NCBI GenBank assembly: GCA_942493385.1
Contig: OW818699.1
Location: 3,348,001 to 3,412,000 of the forward strand
From: UBA8389 sp942493385
GTDB lineage: Bacteria; Bacteroidota; Bacteroidia; Bacteroidales; UBA1402
Direction: 5' to 3'
DNA: 64,000 nucleotides
Every line of letters begins with the position of its first letter. The stretch's first letter is position 1. The position numbers and the translations under genes are program-made. Of this stretch, positions 42,433 through 51,175 are shown piece by piece. Under the pieces are notes generated by a model, which was not told the DNA's origin, searched no databases, and saw only the letters and a list, made by a program, of their open reading frames with translations.

Positions 42433-44853
42433 TTATTCACAACGTAAACTCTCAACCGGATTCCGTGTTGCCGCTCTCCAACTTTGCAGAATGACGGTAA
42501 GCAGTGCGACCAATAAAGCGATTAGACCGGAGAGCGGGAAGATCCACCAGCTCAGTTCCGTTCTGTAGGCGAAGGTGTCAAGCCACTTGTTCGTTGCGAA
42601 CCAGGCTATTGGAGCAGCGATGGCAAACGAAAAGATAATCCAGCGTCCGTAGGTACCAAGAAGTATGCCCATTATTTCAAAAATGGTCGCTCCGTTTACT
42701 TTACGAATCCCAATTTCTTTTCTCCGTCTTAATATGGTTTCGGCCGAGATGCCAAACAAACCATAACAGGCTATCAGGGCAGCTATGAGTCCAAACACCA
42801 TGCAGAGTCTAAAAAATAAGACCTCGTTTTTGTATTGTTGATTAAAGCGATCTTCCAGAAAGAAATAATCGAATGGGTCATCTGGAAAAATGGTTTCCCA
42901 AGTGTTTTGAATGGCTTTCAGGTAGTCGGGATTGGCATTCGTCAATTTTAGAGCACAGCATCCAAAAAGGTAATTGTAGTTGTAAGTGAATGCCAATGGT
43001 TTGATGTCTTCCTGAAGTCCTTCTTGGTGAAAATTGGGGGCAACGGCTATGACAGTGAAGGCTCGTTTCCCTTCAGGTCCCAAGGTTGACGAATTGCCAA
43101 TAATCACCGACCCGATGGCATCTTCAGGCTTTTTGAAGCCCATTGCTTTGGATGCCTTTTCGTTCAAAATGATTTTTTCGCGGTTTGCCACTCGTTCACC
43201 TTCAAAATTTTTACCGGCTAACAGTTGGATATTCAGTGTTTGAAAATAGCCCGTATCAAGGCTTATCCAATCGGCAGGGACTTTTAGTTCGGGCGAATTG
43301 GTGGGTGTCAACCAAAAGAATCCACCCATATCGGTGTGAACGGGTTTCCCTGGAAGATCGGAGGTGATGCTCCCAGATTCGGCAAGACCTGCTTTGATGA
43401 TTTGGTCAAAGAACAGGTTTCCTTTTGTAATTCGGTCCGGATTCATGATGAGGGTTCGAGGAGTATGAATGCCCAAAATCATTTCCTTGTTGTAACCTGG
43501 GTTGGAGTTTTTAAGGAAATGGACCTGCTTGAGTGATGCCACCAAGAAAATGATCAGAAAAATGGAAAAACTGTATTGAACGATGACGAGGGTCGATTGT
43601 TGACGTCCAGATTTATGCAAAGGTTTTGCCTTACCACTTGATGCCAATTTCGCCTGTGTTCTCAGTACCAGGACAGCTGTCAGTAAACTGCAAAACAAGA
43701 CTGATGGAACAAGCAAGACGCCAATTAATAGCGGAGCCGTCTGTAGGGTAAAGATGGAAACTGGCACCTCAAGCATGTTGAAGAGTTGATTTCCGGCAAC
43801 GTAGGTGAACAGAAATGCCAATAGGAAGGCAATTGCTTGTAAGAATGCGATTTCCAAGGTGATCGTTCCAATCAGAATTTTTCGGGAACCAAAAATCCGA
43901 TTCATCAGCATCGAAGTTTTGTTGGCTCCATATCGCGAGGTAACCATGCCTGAGAAATTCAGCAAGGAAACCAAGAGGGTGAAAAGACCAAGCACTGACA
44001 AGATCAGTACAAAACTGTAGTTGTTATTAACGCTCAGCTCATTATCCAGATGAGAGCCCATGTGTATCGATGCAAACGGTTGTAAATGCAACTCGACTTG
44101 TTGATTTTTCTTGTGGTAGTTGACATAGGTTGTTGCGGCAAATGCAGCCAGCTTCTGCTTGACTTGGTCGAGGTCGGCATTTGAGTCTAGTTTTATGTAG
44201 GTATAAAACATGTCTGTATCCCAATTGTTTTGGAACTGATTGTAAAAAAGGACAGTTTTGAACGACATCAGATAATCGTAGTCAAAATGCGATTTGCCCA
44301 CTGGTTTTTTGAAAACGCCACCAATTTCCATATTGAGGCCTTCGTTTTCAATCATGACTTTTCCGATGGGTGAATCATTTCCAAAGAATTTCTTGGAAAC
44401 TTCTTCTGAAATAAGCCCTGCAAAGGGTTTTGATAGACCTTCTTTGGCATTGCCTTCCGTCGTTTCGATGGAAAAAATTTCTGGAAAGGTTTCGTCCACC
44501 CAATAGGTTTTTTGCCGGTTGAATTTGGCTTCTCCATACCGGAACAGCGTTTCTTCGTCCAAGAGGCGGGCACACTCGATGACACCGGGTATTTGTGCTT
44601 TCAGTGCTTCTCCCAAAGGCAATTGCGACTTGGCCGTCTCCTTAACCGTTCGGCCGTTTTCAATGACCTTGGTGGTTACCCTGTAGATGTTTTCGTATCC
44701 GGGAATGCTTCTGTCATACGTCAACTCCGATCGGACGTAAGTGAAAAGCAACAAAAAGAACGCGTAAGAAACAAACAAACCGGAAACACTGAAGAACAGG
44801 TACTTCTTGTTTTTCAGTAATCCACGGAGGATGATTTTGAATGGTGTTTTCAT
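42433..44853 (-). CDS. ABC transporter permease, FtsX/MacB type
   Basis: This 806-residue inner-membrane protein has the same eight-helix, double-FtsX plan as the downstream permease. The N-terminal helix (YLFFSVSGLFVSYAFFLLLF) is followed by a periplasmic MacB-like domain, three helices near 275-400, a further helix near 430, a second periplasmic domain, and three C-terminal helices. The FtsX motif EIGIRKVNGATIFEIMGI is present. It starts directly after the TolC stop codon (TAA then ATG), so translation is probably coupled. Together with the 778-residue permease it would give a heterodimeric membrane core. The transported substrate cannot be read from the sequence. Confidence 0.9.
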   Translation of the reverse strand: MKTPFKIILRGLLKNKKYLFFSVSGLFVSYAFFLLLFTYVRSELTYDRSIPGYENIYRVTTKVIENGRTVKETAKSQLPLGEALKAQIPGVIECARLLDEETLFRYGEAKFNRQKTYWVDETFPEIFSIETTEGNAKEGLSKPFAGLISEEVSKKFFGNDSPIGKVMIENEGLNMEIGGVFKKPVGKSHFDYDYLMSFKTVLFYNQFQNNWDTDMFYTYIKLDSNADLDQVKQKLAAFAATTYVNYHKKNQQVELHLQPFASIHMGSHLDNELSVNNNYSFVLILSVLGLFTLLVSLLNFSGMVTSRYGANKTSMLMNRIFGSRKILIGTITLEIAFLQAIAFLLAFLFTYVAGNQLFNMLEVPVSIFTLQTAPLLIGVLLVPSVLFCSLLTAVLVLRTQAKLASSGKAKPLHKSGRQQSTLVIVQYSFSIFLIIFLVASLKQVHFLKNSNPGYNKEMILGIHTPRTLIMNPDRITKGNLFFDQIIKAGLAESGSITSDLPGKPVHTDMGGFFWLTPTNSPELKVPADWISLDTGYFQTLNIQLLAGKNFEGERVANREKIILNEKASKAMGFKKPEDAIGSVIIGNSSTLGPEGKRAFTVIAVAPNFHQEGLQEDIKPLAFTYNYNYLFGCCALKLTNANPDYLKAIQNTWETIFPDDPFDYFFLEDRFNQQYKNEVLFFRLCMVFGLIAALIACYGLFGISAETILRRRKEIGIRKVNGATIFEIMGILLGTYGRWIIFSFAIAAPIAWFATNKWLDTFAYRTELSWWIFPLSGLIALLVALLTVILQSWRAATRNPVESLRCE
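42451..42487 (-). repeat. 37-bp perfect repeat shared by the two permease genes, copy 2
   Basis: This is identical over 37 bases to 40102-40138. It codes for the matching C-terminal end of the second permease; the distance between copies is 2349 bases, almost one gene length. Confidence 0.8.
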
Positions 44854-46311
44854 TTATTGAGGCTTAAGTATAGTTTTGTTATTTTCAAAATCGTACAACG
44901 TCGCAATCTTCAGATTCAGCATTTCCAACTTGTAATGGATTTGGGCTTGGGCCATGGATAGTTTTCGATTGGAGAGTTGTGATTGGTATAGATTGAGGTC
45001 CATGCTGGTCAGGTCGCCGTTCTTGTATTTCTCAAGACTGATGTCGTAGGCCAGTTCGGCGTTACGTTGGTTCTGTTTTTCGATATCTATTTGGGTTCGG
45101 TAGTTATCCAGATTGCGGCATACGGCTCCAATCTCTACGATAATGCCAGTGCGTTCGGCTTCCAAATCAACCTTTCGGCCACTGAGTGCTGCCTCCTGGG
45201 CTTTGATGCGGGCTTTGCGTTCGCCCCAGTCAAAGATGGGAATGCTGAACGAGATGCCCACACTCGGGCTTTTGGCCGGTCTGTCATAGACACTGCGTAG
45301 AGCGGGATTGTTGCCAGTCAAACCGACAGAGAGCGCTACCGAACCGTCAAAGTCGTTGTAGTCCTTGGTTTTAGTCAGGTTGAATTGTTCGTTCTCAATT
45401 TCAATTTTGCGTTGACGAAGTTCCATTCGGGAAGCAAGTCCGTATTGGACCGCTTGATCGATGGAAACGATGGTGGAATCGGAGCGAGTAATTGCAGCGA
45501 TTACCGAAATCGTTTCGTTTAGATCCATTCCGATGTATTGCTTGAGGCTTGCCTTTGCGTTTTCGAGGGCAACTTCTTTGTTTTTCACCATCGATTTGGC
45601 AGCAGAGAGGTTCAGGTCCGCCTGATAGAGCTCAATCTTGGCAGTGAGTTTGGCATCGACCTTATCAGCAGTTGTATTTCGGCTCTTTTGGGTATTCTTC
45701 CATTCTTCCAGGGCGATTTCCAGGTTCAGTTGTGCCATATAGACGTTATAAAACAATGCGGAAACCATTCGTTCGAGCGAAAGGCGCGCCAAGGCATATT
45801 CAATCTCCGCATTCTCCACGTCCAGTTCAAGTTCTTTTAAATTCATCTTTTGGGAATTGTAGGTGAACAAAGGTTGCTCCAAGGAAACATAGAGATCGTT
45901 GAAAAAGGATTTATCCGATGTCGTACTTCCAGAATTACTGGAAAGGGTGCTTTGCCAACCCAGATAATTAACCAACGACAAGGTCGAATTGGTTGGCAGA
46001 ATGGGTTGTTTAATGCTGAACGTACCGCTTGAACTCAGTGATTCATAATTGTACCAACTGGAATACCGGTCATCGAAATTTCGATTGTTGCTGTATCGCA
46101 ATGGATTCAAGTTCAACGAAAAGCGAGCTTTCAATGCTGCTTTTTGAGCCACAAGGTTCTGATGGGATTGTTCCCGTTTCAACAGAGCTTTCTGCATGGT
46201 GGGACTGCTGTTTTCGGCCACGAATAGGACCTGCTCCATGGTGAAGACCTGTTCGGCCCTTACAGAAATGGATAAACAACAGATTAAAAAAAACAGAACC
46301 CCGTGACGCAT
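44854..46311 (-). CDS. TolC-family outer-membrane efflux protein
   Basis: This 485-residue protein has a signal peptide (SVRAEQ). It shows the two long alpha-helical hairpin repeats of the OEP/TolC family, rich in Q, N, A and L (MQKALLKREQSHQNLVAQKA near 40 and ERTGIIVEIGAVCRNLDNYR near 385). Short beta segments lie between them for the outer-membrane barrel. As a trimer it forms the exit duct of tripartite exporters. The gene is between the ATPase (11 bases upstream) and the first permease (immediately downstream), so all parts of the exporter are in one operon. Confidence 0.9.
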   Translation of the reverse strand: MRHGVLFFLICCLSISVRAEQVFTMEQVLFVAENSSPTMQKALLKREQSHQNLVAQKAALKARFSLNLNPLRYSNNRNFDDRYSSWYNYESLSSSGTFSIKQPILPTNSTLSLVNYLGWQSTLSSNSGSTTSDKSFFNDLYVSLEQPLFTYNSQKMNLKELELDVENAEIEYALARLSLERMVSALFYNVYMAQLNLEIALEEWKNTQKSRNTTADKVDAKLTAKIELYQADLNLSAAKSMVKNKEVALENAKASLKQYIGMDLNETISVIAAITRSDSTIVSIDQAVQYGLASRMELRQRKIEIENEQFNLTKTKDYNDFDGSVALSVGLTGNNPALRSVYDRPAKSPSVGISFSIPIFDWGERKARIKAQEAALSGRKVDLEAERTGIIVEIGAVCRNLDNYRTQIDIEKQNQRNAELAYDISLEKYKNGDLTSMDLNLYQSQLSNRKLSMAQAQIHYKLEMLNLKIATLYDFENNKTILKPQ

Positions 46312-46322
46312 GTTTAAAGGTG

Positions 46323-47027
46323 TTATTGTTCTAGAATGGCTTGTTCCAGTGCTTGCTTTTGTTGTTCGGAAATGACCTGACCATCAAACAAGTTGATGAT
46401 GCGGTGCGCAAAGCCAGCATCCCGTTCCGAGTGAGTCACCATCACAATGGTGGTGCCTTCCTTATTGAGATCCGAAAGCAATTTCATGACTTCCATCCCG
46501 TTTTTGGAATCCAGATTACCAGTAGGCTCATCCGCCAAAATGAGCTTGGGATTGGCAACGACTGCGCGGGAAATGGCCACTCGTTGTTGTTGACCTCCAG
46601 AAAGTTGCTGTGGAAAATGTTTGCGACGATGTCCAATCTTCATGCGTTCGAGCACCGTTTCCACCATAAGTTTGCGTTCGGACGCTTTGAGTTTCAAATA
46701 AATGAGCGGAAGTTCCACGTTTTCATAAACAGTGAGTTCGTCAATCAGATTGAAACTTTGAAAGACAAAGCCGACATTGCCTTTGCGCAAGTTTGTCCGT
46801 TGACTTTCTTTTAATTTGGACACGTCGTTGTTGTCAAAAAAATAGTTGCCGTCACTTGGATTATCGAGCAATCCGACAATATTCAGCAAAGTGGACTTAC
46901 CGCAACCGGATGGGCCCATGATGGCGACGAATTCTCCTTTCTGCACATGCAGATTCACGTTGTTGAGTGCGGTGGTTTCCACTTCCTCGGTCCGGAAGAT
47001 TTTTACCAATTTTTCTGTTTTGATCAT
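46323..47027 (-). CDS. ABC transporter ATPase, LolD/MacB type
   Basis: This 234-residue cytoplasmic nucleotide-binding protein has every expected motif: Walker A GPSGCGKST (38-46), signature LSGGQQQR (142-149), Walker B LILADEP (162-168) with D-loop GNLDS, and switch histidine in MVTHSE. The length and FVFQSFNLIDELTVYENVELP segment are typical of the MacB/LolD/FtsE group, which drives conformational change in FtsX-type permeases. It is the second gene of the exporter operon, 15 bases after the adaptor gene. Confidence 0.95.
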   Translation of the reverse strand: MIKTEKLVKIFRTEEVETTALNNVNLHVQKGEFVAIMGPSGCGKSTLLNIVGLLDNPSDGNYFFDNNDVSKLKESQRTNLRKGNVGFVFQSFNLIDELTVYENVELPLIYLKLKASERKLMVETVLERMKIGHRRKHFPQQLSGGQQQRVAISRAVVANPKLILADEPTGNLDSKNGMEVMKLLSDLNKEGTTIVMVTHSERDAGFAHRIINLFDGQVISEQQKQALEQAILEQ

Positions 47028-47042
47028 GTTGATTGTATTATT

Positions 47043-48272
47043 TTATTTAAAACTGATTTTATCGTTGTCTCCAAAGGTTTCATAACTGGAGTTGATGATT
47101 TTCTCACCAGGCTTGAGTCCTTCCAAAATCTCGTAATACTGTGGATTTTGCTTACCGATTCGGATGTTCCTTTTTAATGCATGGGTTCCGTCTGTTGACA
47201 GCACATAGACCCACTGGCCACCGGTACTTTGGAAGAATCCACCTCGTGCAACCTGCACGGCCTGTTCCGTTTCACCAAGCTGCAAACTGATGTTGTAACT
47301 TTGACCGGAGCGGATGTTCTTCGGAAGCGTGGAGTTGAACTTGAATTCCACCTTGAACTGACCTTGAACGACCTGTGGATAGACTTTCGTTACTTGAAGG
47401 CTAAACTGTTCCGTTTGACGTTCGAAGGTTGCGGCCAAACCCGATTTCACTCGGTCTATGTAATGTTCGTCAATATTGGCTGAAATCTTGTAAGAAGTCA
47501 GCACGTTGATTTGCCCTAGGCTTTGGCCTTTCGAAACGGACTGACCTATTTCGGGACTGAAATTGGAAAGTTGTCCTTCTACTGGCGCTTTGACATTCAA
47601 ATTATCGAGTTGATGCTTGATCATTTTCATGTTCAACTCTATTTGCGTACGTTGATTGGTTCTGAATTCGGCATCCAACGCCATCTTCTTTTCTTTAAGT
47701 TCCCGATACTTGACGGCTGTTTCATAGCTGTTTTTCAGTGACAAGTATTCTTCTTCCGAAACGCCCTCTTTGGCAAACAATCGAGCCGTTTTTTCGAGTT
47801 TCCGCTTTTTTTCAGAAATGTCGTTGTCCAGTGTCAGCAAATCTTGTTTGTCTGTGATTTCCTGTTGTTTTACGGAAATGAGTTGATTGTTGAGTTCGTT
47901 CGTCAGAAAAGCATAACTGGAGGCTTTGTCGGTAAAACTCATGTTCAAGTTCTCGTTCCGAAGGGTCAGGATGACATCCCCTTGCTTGACCATGCTACCG
48001 TCTTCGACCATCAACTTCTCCACTCGACCGGCTTCCAAAGCTTCTAAGGATACAATCGATATGGGTTCCACATTTCCGGTGACTCGTATGTAATCTTTAA
48101 ATAGGCCCTTGAAAACCTGTTCGATGGTGGTTTTAGCTTTTTCTGTTCGGTAGGTACTGGTGGGGTTGCGAAAAATGACGAACAAGACCAGTGCCAATAC
48201 CAGCAGTACTGGAATAAGAATTCTCAGATGCTTGGGTTTGATCAATCGGTTATCGTTGATGGTTTTGTCCAT
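47043..48272 (-). CDS. HlyD/MacA-family periplasmic adaptor
   Basis: This 409-residue protein has one N-terminal membrane helix (about 18-38). A biotinyl/lipoyl-like half-motif follows (GRVEKLMVEDGSMVKQGDVI), then a long coiled-coil hairpin (about 105-215). The second lipoyl half (NVKAPVEGQLSNFSPEIGQ) and beta-barrel domains come next. This is the standard membrane-fusion-protein order, linking permease to TolC. It is the first gene of the exporter operon, preceded by a sigma-54-like promoter and facing the sigma-54 response regulator gene. Control by that regulator is the natural inference. Confidence 0.92.
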   Translation of the reverse strand: MDKTINDNRLIKPKHLRILIPVLLVLALVLFVIFRNPTSTYRTEKAKTTIEQVFKGLFKDYIRVTGNVEPISIVSLEALEAGRVEKLMVEDGSMVKQGDVILTLRNENLNMSFTDKASSYAFLTNELNNQLISVKQQEITDKQDLLTLDNDISEKKRKLEKTARLFAKEGVSEEEYLSLKNSYETAVKYRELKEKKMALDAEFRTNQRTQIELNMKMIKHQLDNLNVKAPVEGQLSNFSPEIGQSVSKGQSLGQINVLTSYKISANIDEHYIDRVKSGLAATFERQTEQFSLQVTKVYPQVVQGQFKVEFKFNSTLPKNIRSGQSYNISLQLGETEQAVQVARGGFFQSTGGQWVYVLSTDGTHALKRNIRIGKQNPQYYEILEGLKPGEKIINSSYETFGDNDKISFK

Positions 48273-48300
48273 GTTACTTTTCGTGTTTGTTAGTACTATT

Positions 48301-48318
48301 CAAACAAAACGCATGCCA
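48301..48318 (-). promoter_or_regulatory. Candidate sigma-54 promoter for the exporter operon
   Basis: The minus strand reads TGGCATGCGTTTTGTTTG from 48318 to 48301. This matches the -24/-12 consensus TGGCACG-N4-TTGCW at the invariant GG and at six of seven -24 positions. The -12 part is TTGTT, with T in place of the usual C. The start of transcription would be near 48292, about 20 bases before the adaptor ATG. The divergently encoded NtrC-type activator makes the match meaningful. Confidence 0.5.
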
Positions 48319-48344
48319 TAGTTTTATCTATTTGTATTACAGCT

Positions 48345-48369
48345 ATTTGAATAATTTTCAGATTCAAAT
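48345..48369. promoter_or_regulatory. Dyad ATTTGAAT-N9-ATTCAAAT: candidate activator site
   Basis: There is a perfect 8-bp inverted repeat (48345-48352 and 48362-48369) with a 9-base spacer. Its centre is about 65 bases upstream of the proposed sigma-54 start site of the exporter operon. The form and place suit a dimeric Fis-type DNA-binding domain such as that of the adjacent NtrC-like regulator. It is also about 95 bases upstream of the regulator's own start, so autoregulation is possible. Confidence 0.45.
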
Positions 48370-48370
48370 T

Positions 48371-48402
48371 TTGTAAAATATTTTTACTACTTATTGTAAA
48401 AT
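48371..48402. repeat. Direct repeat TTGTAAAAT (x2) in the divergent promoter region
   Basis: TTGTAAAAT occurs at 48371-48379 and 48394-48402, 23 bases apart, next to the dyad. The region is AT-rich, so chance is possible. It could be a second activator site. Confidence 0.3.
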
Positions 48403-48437
48403 AAATGGACAACTGTTCTTTTAGATGATTTATTATG

Positions 48438-48445
48438 TATTTTTG
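48438..48445 (+). promoter_or_regulatory. Candidate -7 element for the regulator/kinase operon
   Basis: TATTTTTG is an exact TAnnTTTG match 23 bases before the response-regulator ATG. No clear TTTG is found at -33. It suggests that the two-component genes use the housekeeping sigma factor while the exporter uses sigma-54. Confidence 0.4.
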
Positions 48446-48468
48446 ACTGCATCGTTAAAACCCAAAAA

Positions 48469-49830
48469 ATGGTGGATGGTAAGTTGTTAATTGTGGATGA
48501 CAATCAAAGTGCATTAAGTGCCTTGAAACTCTTCCTTCAGTTCGAATTTCAGTCGGTAATACTATTGGCCAATCCCGGTCAGATACCTTCGACCTTGAAG
48601 AAGGAGGTTTTTGATGTGGTGTTGCTGGATATGAACTTTTCTGCCGGTGTGAATACAGGTAATGAGGGCCTTTTTTGGTTGGACGAAATCAAGCGCTTGG
48701 ATTCGGACATCGAGGTGGTCATGTTCACCGCTTACGGTGACGTGGAACTGGCGGTTAAAGCCTTGAAATTGGGAGCTGCCGATTTCATTTTGAAACCTTG
48801 GGAAAACGAAAAATTACTGGCCACCTTGAAGTCGGCACTTAAACTGAGAAAATCCAGATTGGAAATTGATGCATTGAAAAAACGGGAATCTTCGGTCAAA
48901 CAAGAAATGAGCAAAGGTTATCCGCCATTGATCGGTTCATCTCCTGCCATGATGAATGTGATGTACATGGTGGACAAAGTGGCCAAGACCGAAGCAAACG
49001 TCTTGATAACCGGCGAGAACGGAACAGGAAAAGAATTGATTGCCAGCGAAATACACCGAAGGTCAGATCGATCATCCGAATTATTGGTGACTGTGGACAT
49101 GGGTGCCATTACCGATACCCTGTTCGAAAGCGAATTGTTCGGCCACGTCAAAGGAGCTTTCACCGATGCTAGACAAGATCGGATAGGAAAGTTCCAGCTG
49201 GCCAGCAAAGGCACCCTTTTCCTCGATGAAATTGGAAATTTACCCTTTGCCATGCAATCCAAACTACTGACCGTACTGCAAAGCCGTACCGTAATCCCAG
49301 TCGGCTCCAACGAACGCATCCCCATCGATATTCGCTTATTGAGTGCCACTAATGGAGACATCACTCAAATGATAGACAGCAGGGAATTCAGGGAAGATTT
49401 GCTGTACCGACTAAATACCATTCACATTGAAGTGCCCCCACTTCGGGCAAGGGGTGAAGATATCGAATTGCTGGCCACTCATTTCCTAAAGGTTTTTGAA
49501 AAGAAATATCGGAAACCAGTCCTAAAAATCAGCAATCCAGCCTTGCGCAAATTAGTGAAGCATGCATGGCCGGGAAATGTACGGGAATTGCAACACACCA
49601 TGGAGAAAGCGGTTATTCTCTGTGATACCGACCTGTTAAAACCAGAAGACTTTATTTTTAGGACGGGTTCGGCCAATGAGAATGAAAAGGATGAAACACT
49701 GGAACAAGTTGAAAAGCGGTTGATTCAATCGGCATTGAGCAAATATGGTGACAACCTGACCCAGGTAGCCAAGCAATTGGGCATTACTCGTCAAACATTG
49801 TACAATAAAATCAAACGCTATGATGGTTAG
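48469..49830 (+). CDS. NtrC-type sigma-54-dependent response regulator
   Basis: This 453-residue cytoplasmic protein has a receiver domain (1-125; phosphorylated aspartate D54 in VVLLDMNF), an AAA+ domain and a Fis-type helix-turn-helix. The AAA+ domain has Walker A TGENGTGKE (181-189) and Walker B TLFLDE (249-254). The helix-turn-helix is at the C-terminus (LTQVAKQLGITRQTLYNKIK). The sigma-54 contact loop reads GAFTDA (229-234) in place of GAFTGA, a variant known in this family. It activates sigma-54 promoters after phosphorylation. The kinase gene overlaps its end. The exporter operon is divergent across 196 bases containing a sigma-54-like promoter, making it the likely target. Confidence 0.95.
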   Translation: MVDGKLLIVDDNQSALSALKLFLQFEFQSVILLANPGQIPSTLKKEVFDVVLLDMNFSAGVNTGNEGLFWLDEIKRLDSDIEVVMFTAYGDVELAVKALKLGAADFILKPWENEKLLATLKSALKLRKSRLEIDALKKRESSVKQEMSKGYPPLIGSSPAMMNVMYMVDKVAKTEANVLITGENGTGKELIASEIHRRSDRSSELLVTVDMGAITDTLFESELFGHVKGAFTDARQDRIGKFQLASKGTLFLDEIGNLPFAMQSKLLTVLQSRTVIPVGSNERIPIDIRLLSATNGDITQMIDSREFREDLLYRLNTIHIEVPPLRARGEDIELLATHFLKVFEKKYRKPVLKISNPALRKLVKHAWPGNVRELQHTMEKAVILCDTDLLKPEDFIFRTGSANENEKDETLEQVEKRLIQSALSKYGDNLTQVAKQLGITRQTLYNKIKRYDG

Positions 49831-51175
49831 AAAGCAAAGCATACGCTTGATCCTGAAGTTGATCGTGTTTTTTCTGACCGCTTCATGCCTTACGTTTACT
49901 TGGTTTGCAGGGAAGCCTTGGATTATCCAAGTAATACTCGGTTTGCTCGTCCTGGCAGAGGTTCTTGATTTCATTCATTTCTTTAATGCCCAGAACCGAA
50001 AATTGGCCTATTTTTTCGAAGCCATCCGAAATGAAGATACATCCCTGCTTTTTCCGGAGAATGTGAAGGACAAATCATTGGTCGCTTTGCATAAAAGCTT
50101 GAATGATTTAAATAAATTGATTTCGGAAATAAAAATCAAGAATGAAACGAACGAACGGTTTTTCAAGGAATTGATTGAACATTCTTCCACCGGATTGATG
50201 TCGCTGGATGAAGAAGGATACGTTGAGATTATGAACTCTACGGCTAAGAAATACCTGGGAGTGATTCAATTGTCCAGATTGAGCCTGTTGGAGCAAAAGA
50301 ATAAGGATTTGTACGATGTGCTAACCACCCTCAAATCTGGGGAGAAAAGGACTGTCAAAACGGTGGTCGATAGGGAGTTGATCGTTCTTTCCATTCAATC
50401 ATCCGAATTACGCTTCGGAGACAAAACGTTTCAATTCATCTCCCTTCAGGATATTGGGCACGAACTGGAAGAAAATGAAATTAATTCCTGGCAAAAACTC
50501 ATTCGGGTGATGACACACGAGATTATGAATTCCATTGCGCCCATCACTTCACTGACACACACGCTTTTGCGTTTCTTTCATCAGGAAGGTCAACCAAAAA
50601 AACCGATGGCATTATCGGATGCGGATATTGCCAACACCATTGAGGGCCTCAACATCATTGAAGAGCGCGGCAAAGGTCTGATCCATTTCGTAGATAATTA
50701 CCGACGAATGGCCAAGGTTCCAAAACCGACCATTGCACCCCTTGATATTAACACCTGGGCGCATGGGCTTGGACTTCTTTTCCAACCGGAGTTCCAAAAC
50801 CGAGATATAACCTTCAACTTTGCAGCAGACCCGAGCATCACGACCGTTCTGACCGATGAGAAACTACTCAGTCAGGTATTGATCAATTTGACCACCAATG
50901 CCATCGATGCAGTTATGTCCAACTCAGGCACAAAGAAGATTAGCCTGACCCTTCATCATACGTCTGGAGGGGGTGTTCATATTGAATTGTCCGATAATGG
51001 TTGTGGTATTGATGACACACTGATGGATAAAATCTTCGTCCCATTCTTTACAACCAAAGAAGGTGGAAACGGCATCGGTTTAAGTTTGTCCCGTCAGATT
51101 GTCCGTAAGCTGAACGGAAAGCTTACTGCCCAATCTGTCAAAGGACAAGGAAGTCGGTTTGGGGTGGAATTATAA
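49820..51175 (+). CDS. Membrane sensor histidine kinase paired with the NtrC regulator
   Basis: This 451-residue protein has two N-terminal membrane helices (about 8-50) with almost no periplasmic loop. A PAS-like region follows (about 110-215, STGLMSLDEEGYVEIMNSTA), then an unusual HisKA segment with H233 in RVMTHEIMNSIAPI and a HATPase domain (N-box NLTTNAIDAV, G-boxes DNGCGID and GNGIGLSLS). It phosphorylates the regulator encoded upstream. The reading frames overlap by 11 bases (ATGATGGTTAG), indicating coupled translation. With so small an external part it probably senses a membrane-borne or internal signal, such as envelope stress or exporter activity. The stop codon abuts the convergent CotH gene with no space between. 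Confidence 0.92.
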   Translation: MMVRKQSIRLILKLIVFFLTASCLTFTWFAGKPWIIQVILGLLVLAEVLDFIHFFNAQNRKLAYFFEAIRNEDTSLLFPENVKDKSLVALHKSLNDLNKLISEIKIKNETNERFFKELIEHSSTGLMSLDEEGYVEIMNSTAKKYLGVIQLSRLSLLEQKNKDLYDVLTTLKSGEKRTVKTVVDRELIVLSIQSSELRFGDKTFQFISLQDIGHELEENEINSWQKLIRVMTHEIMNSIAPITSLTHTLLRFFHQEGQPKKPMALSDADIANTIEGLNIIEERGKGLIHFVDNYRRMAKVPKPTIAPLDINTWAHGLGLLFQPEFQNRDITFNFAADPSITTVLTDEKLLSQVLINLTTNAIDAVMSNSGTKKISLTLHHTSGGGVHIELSDNGCGIDDTLMDKIFVPFFTTKEGGNGIGLSLSRQIVRKLNGKLTAQSVKGQGSRFGVEL

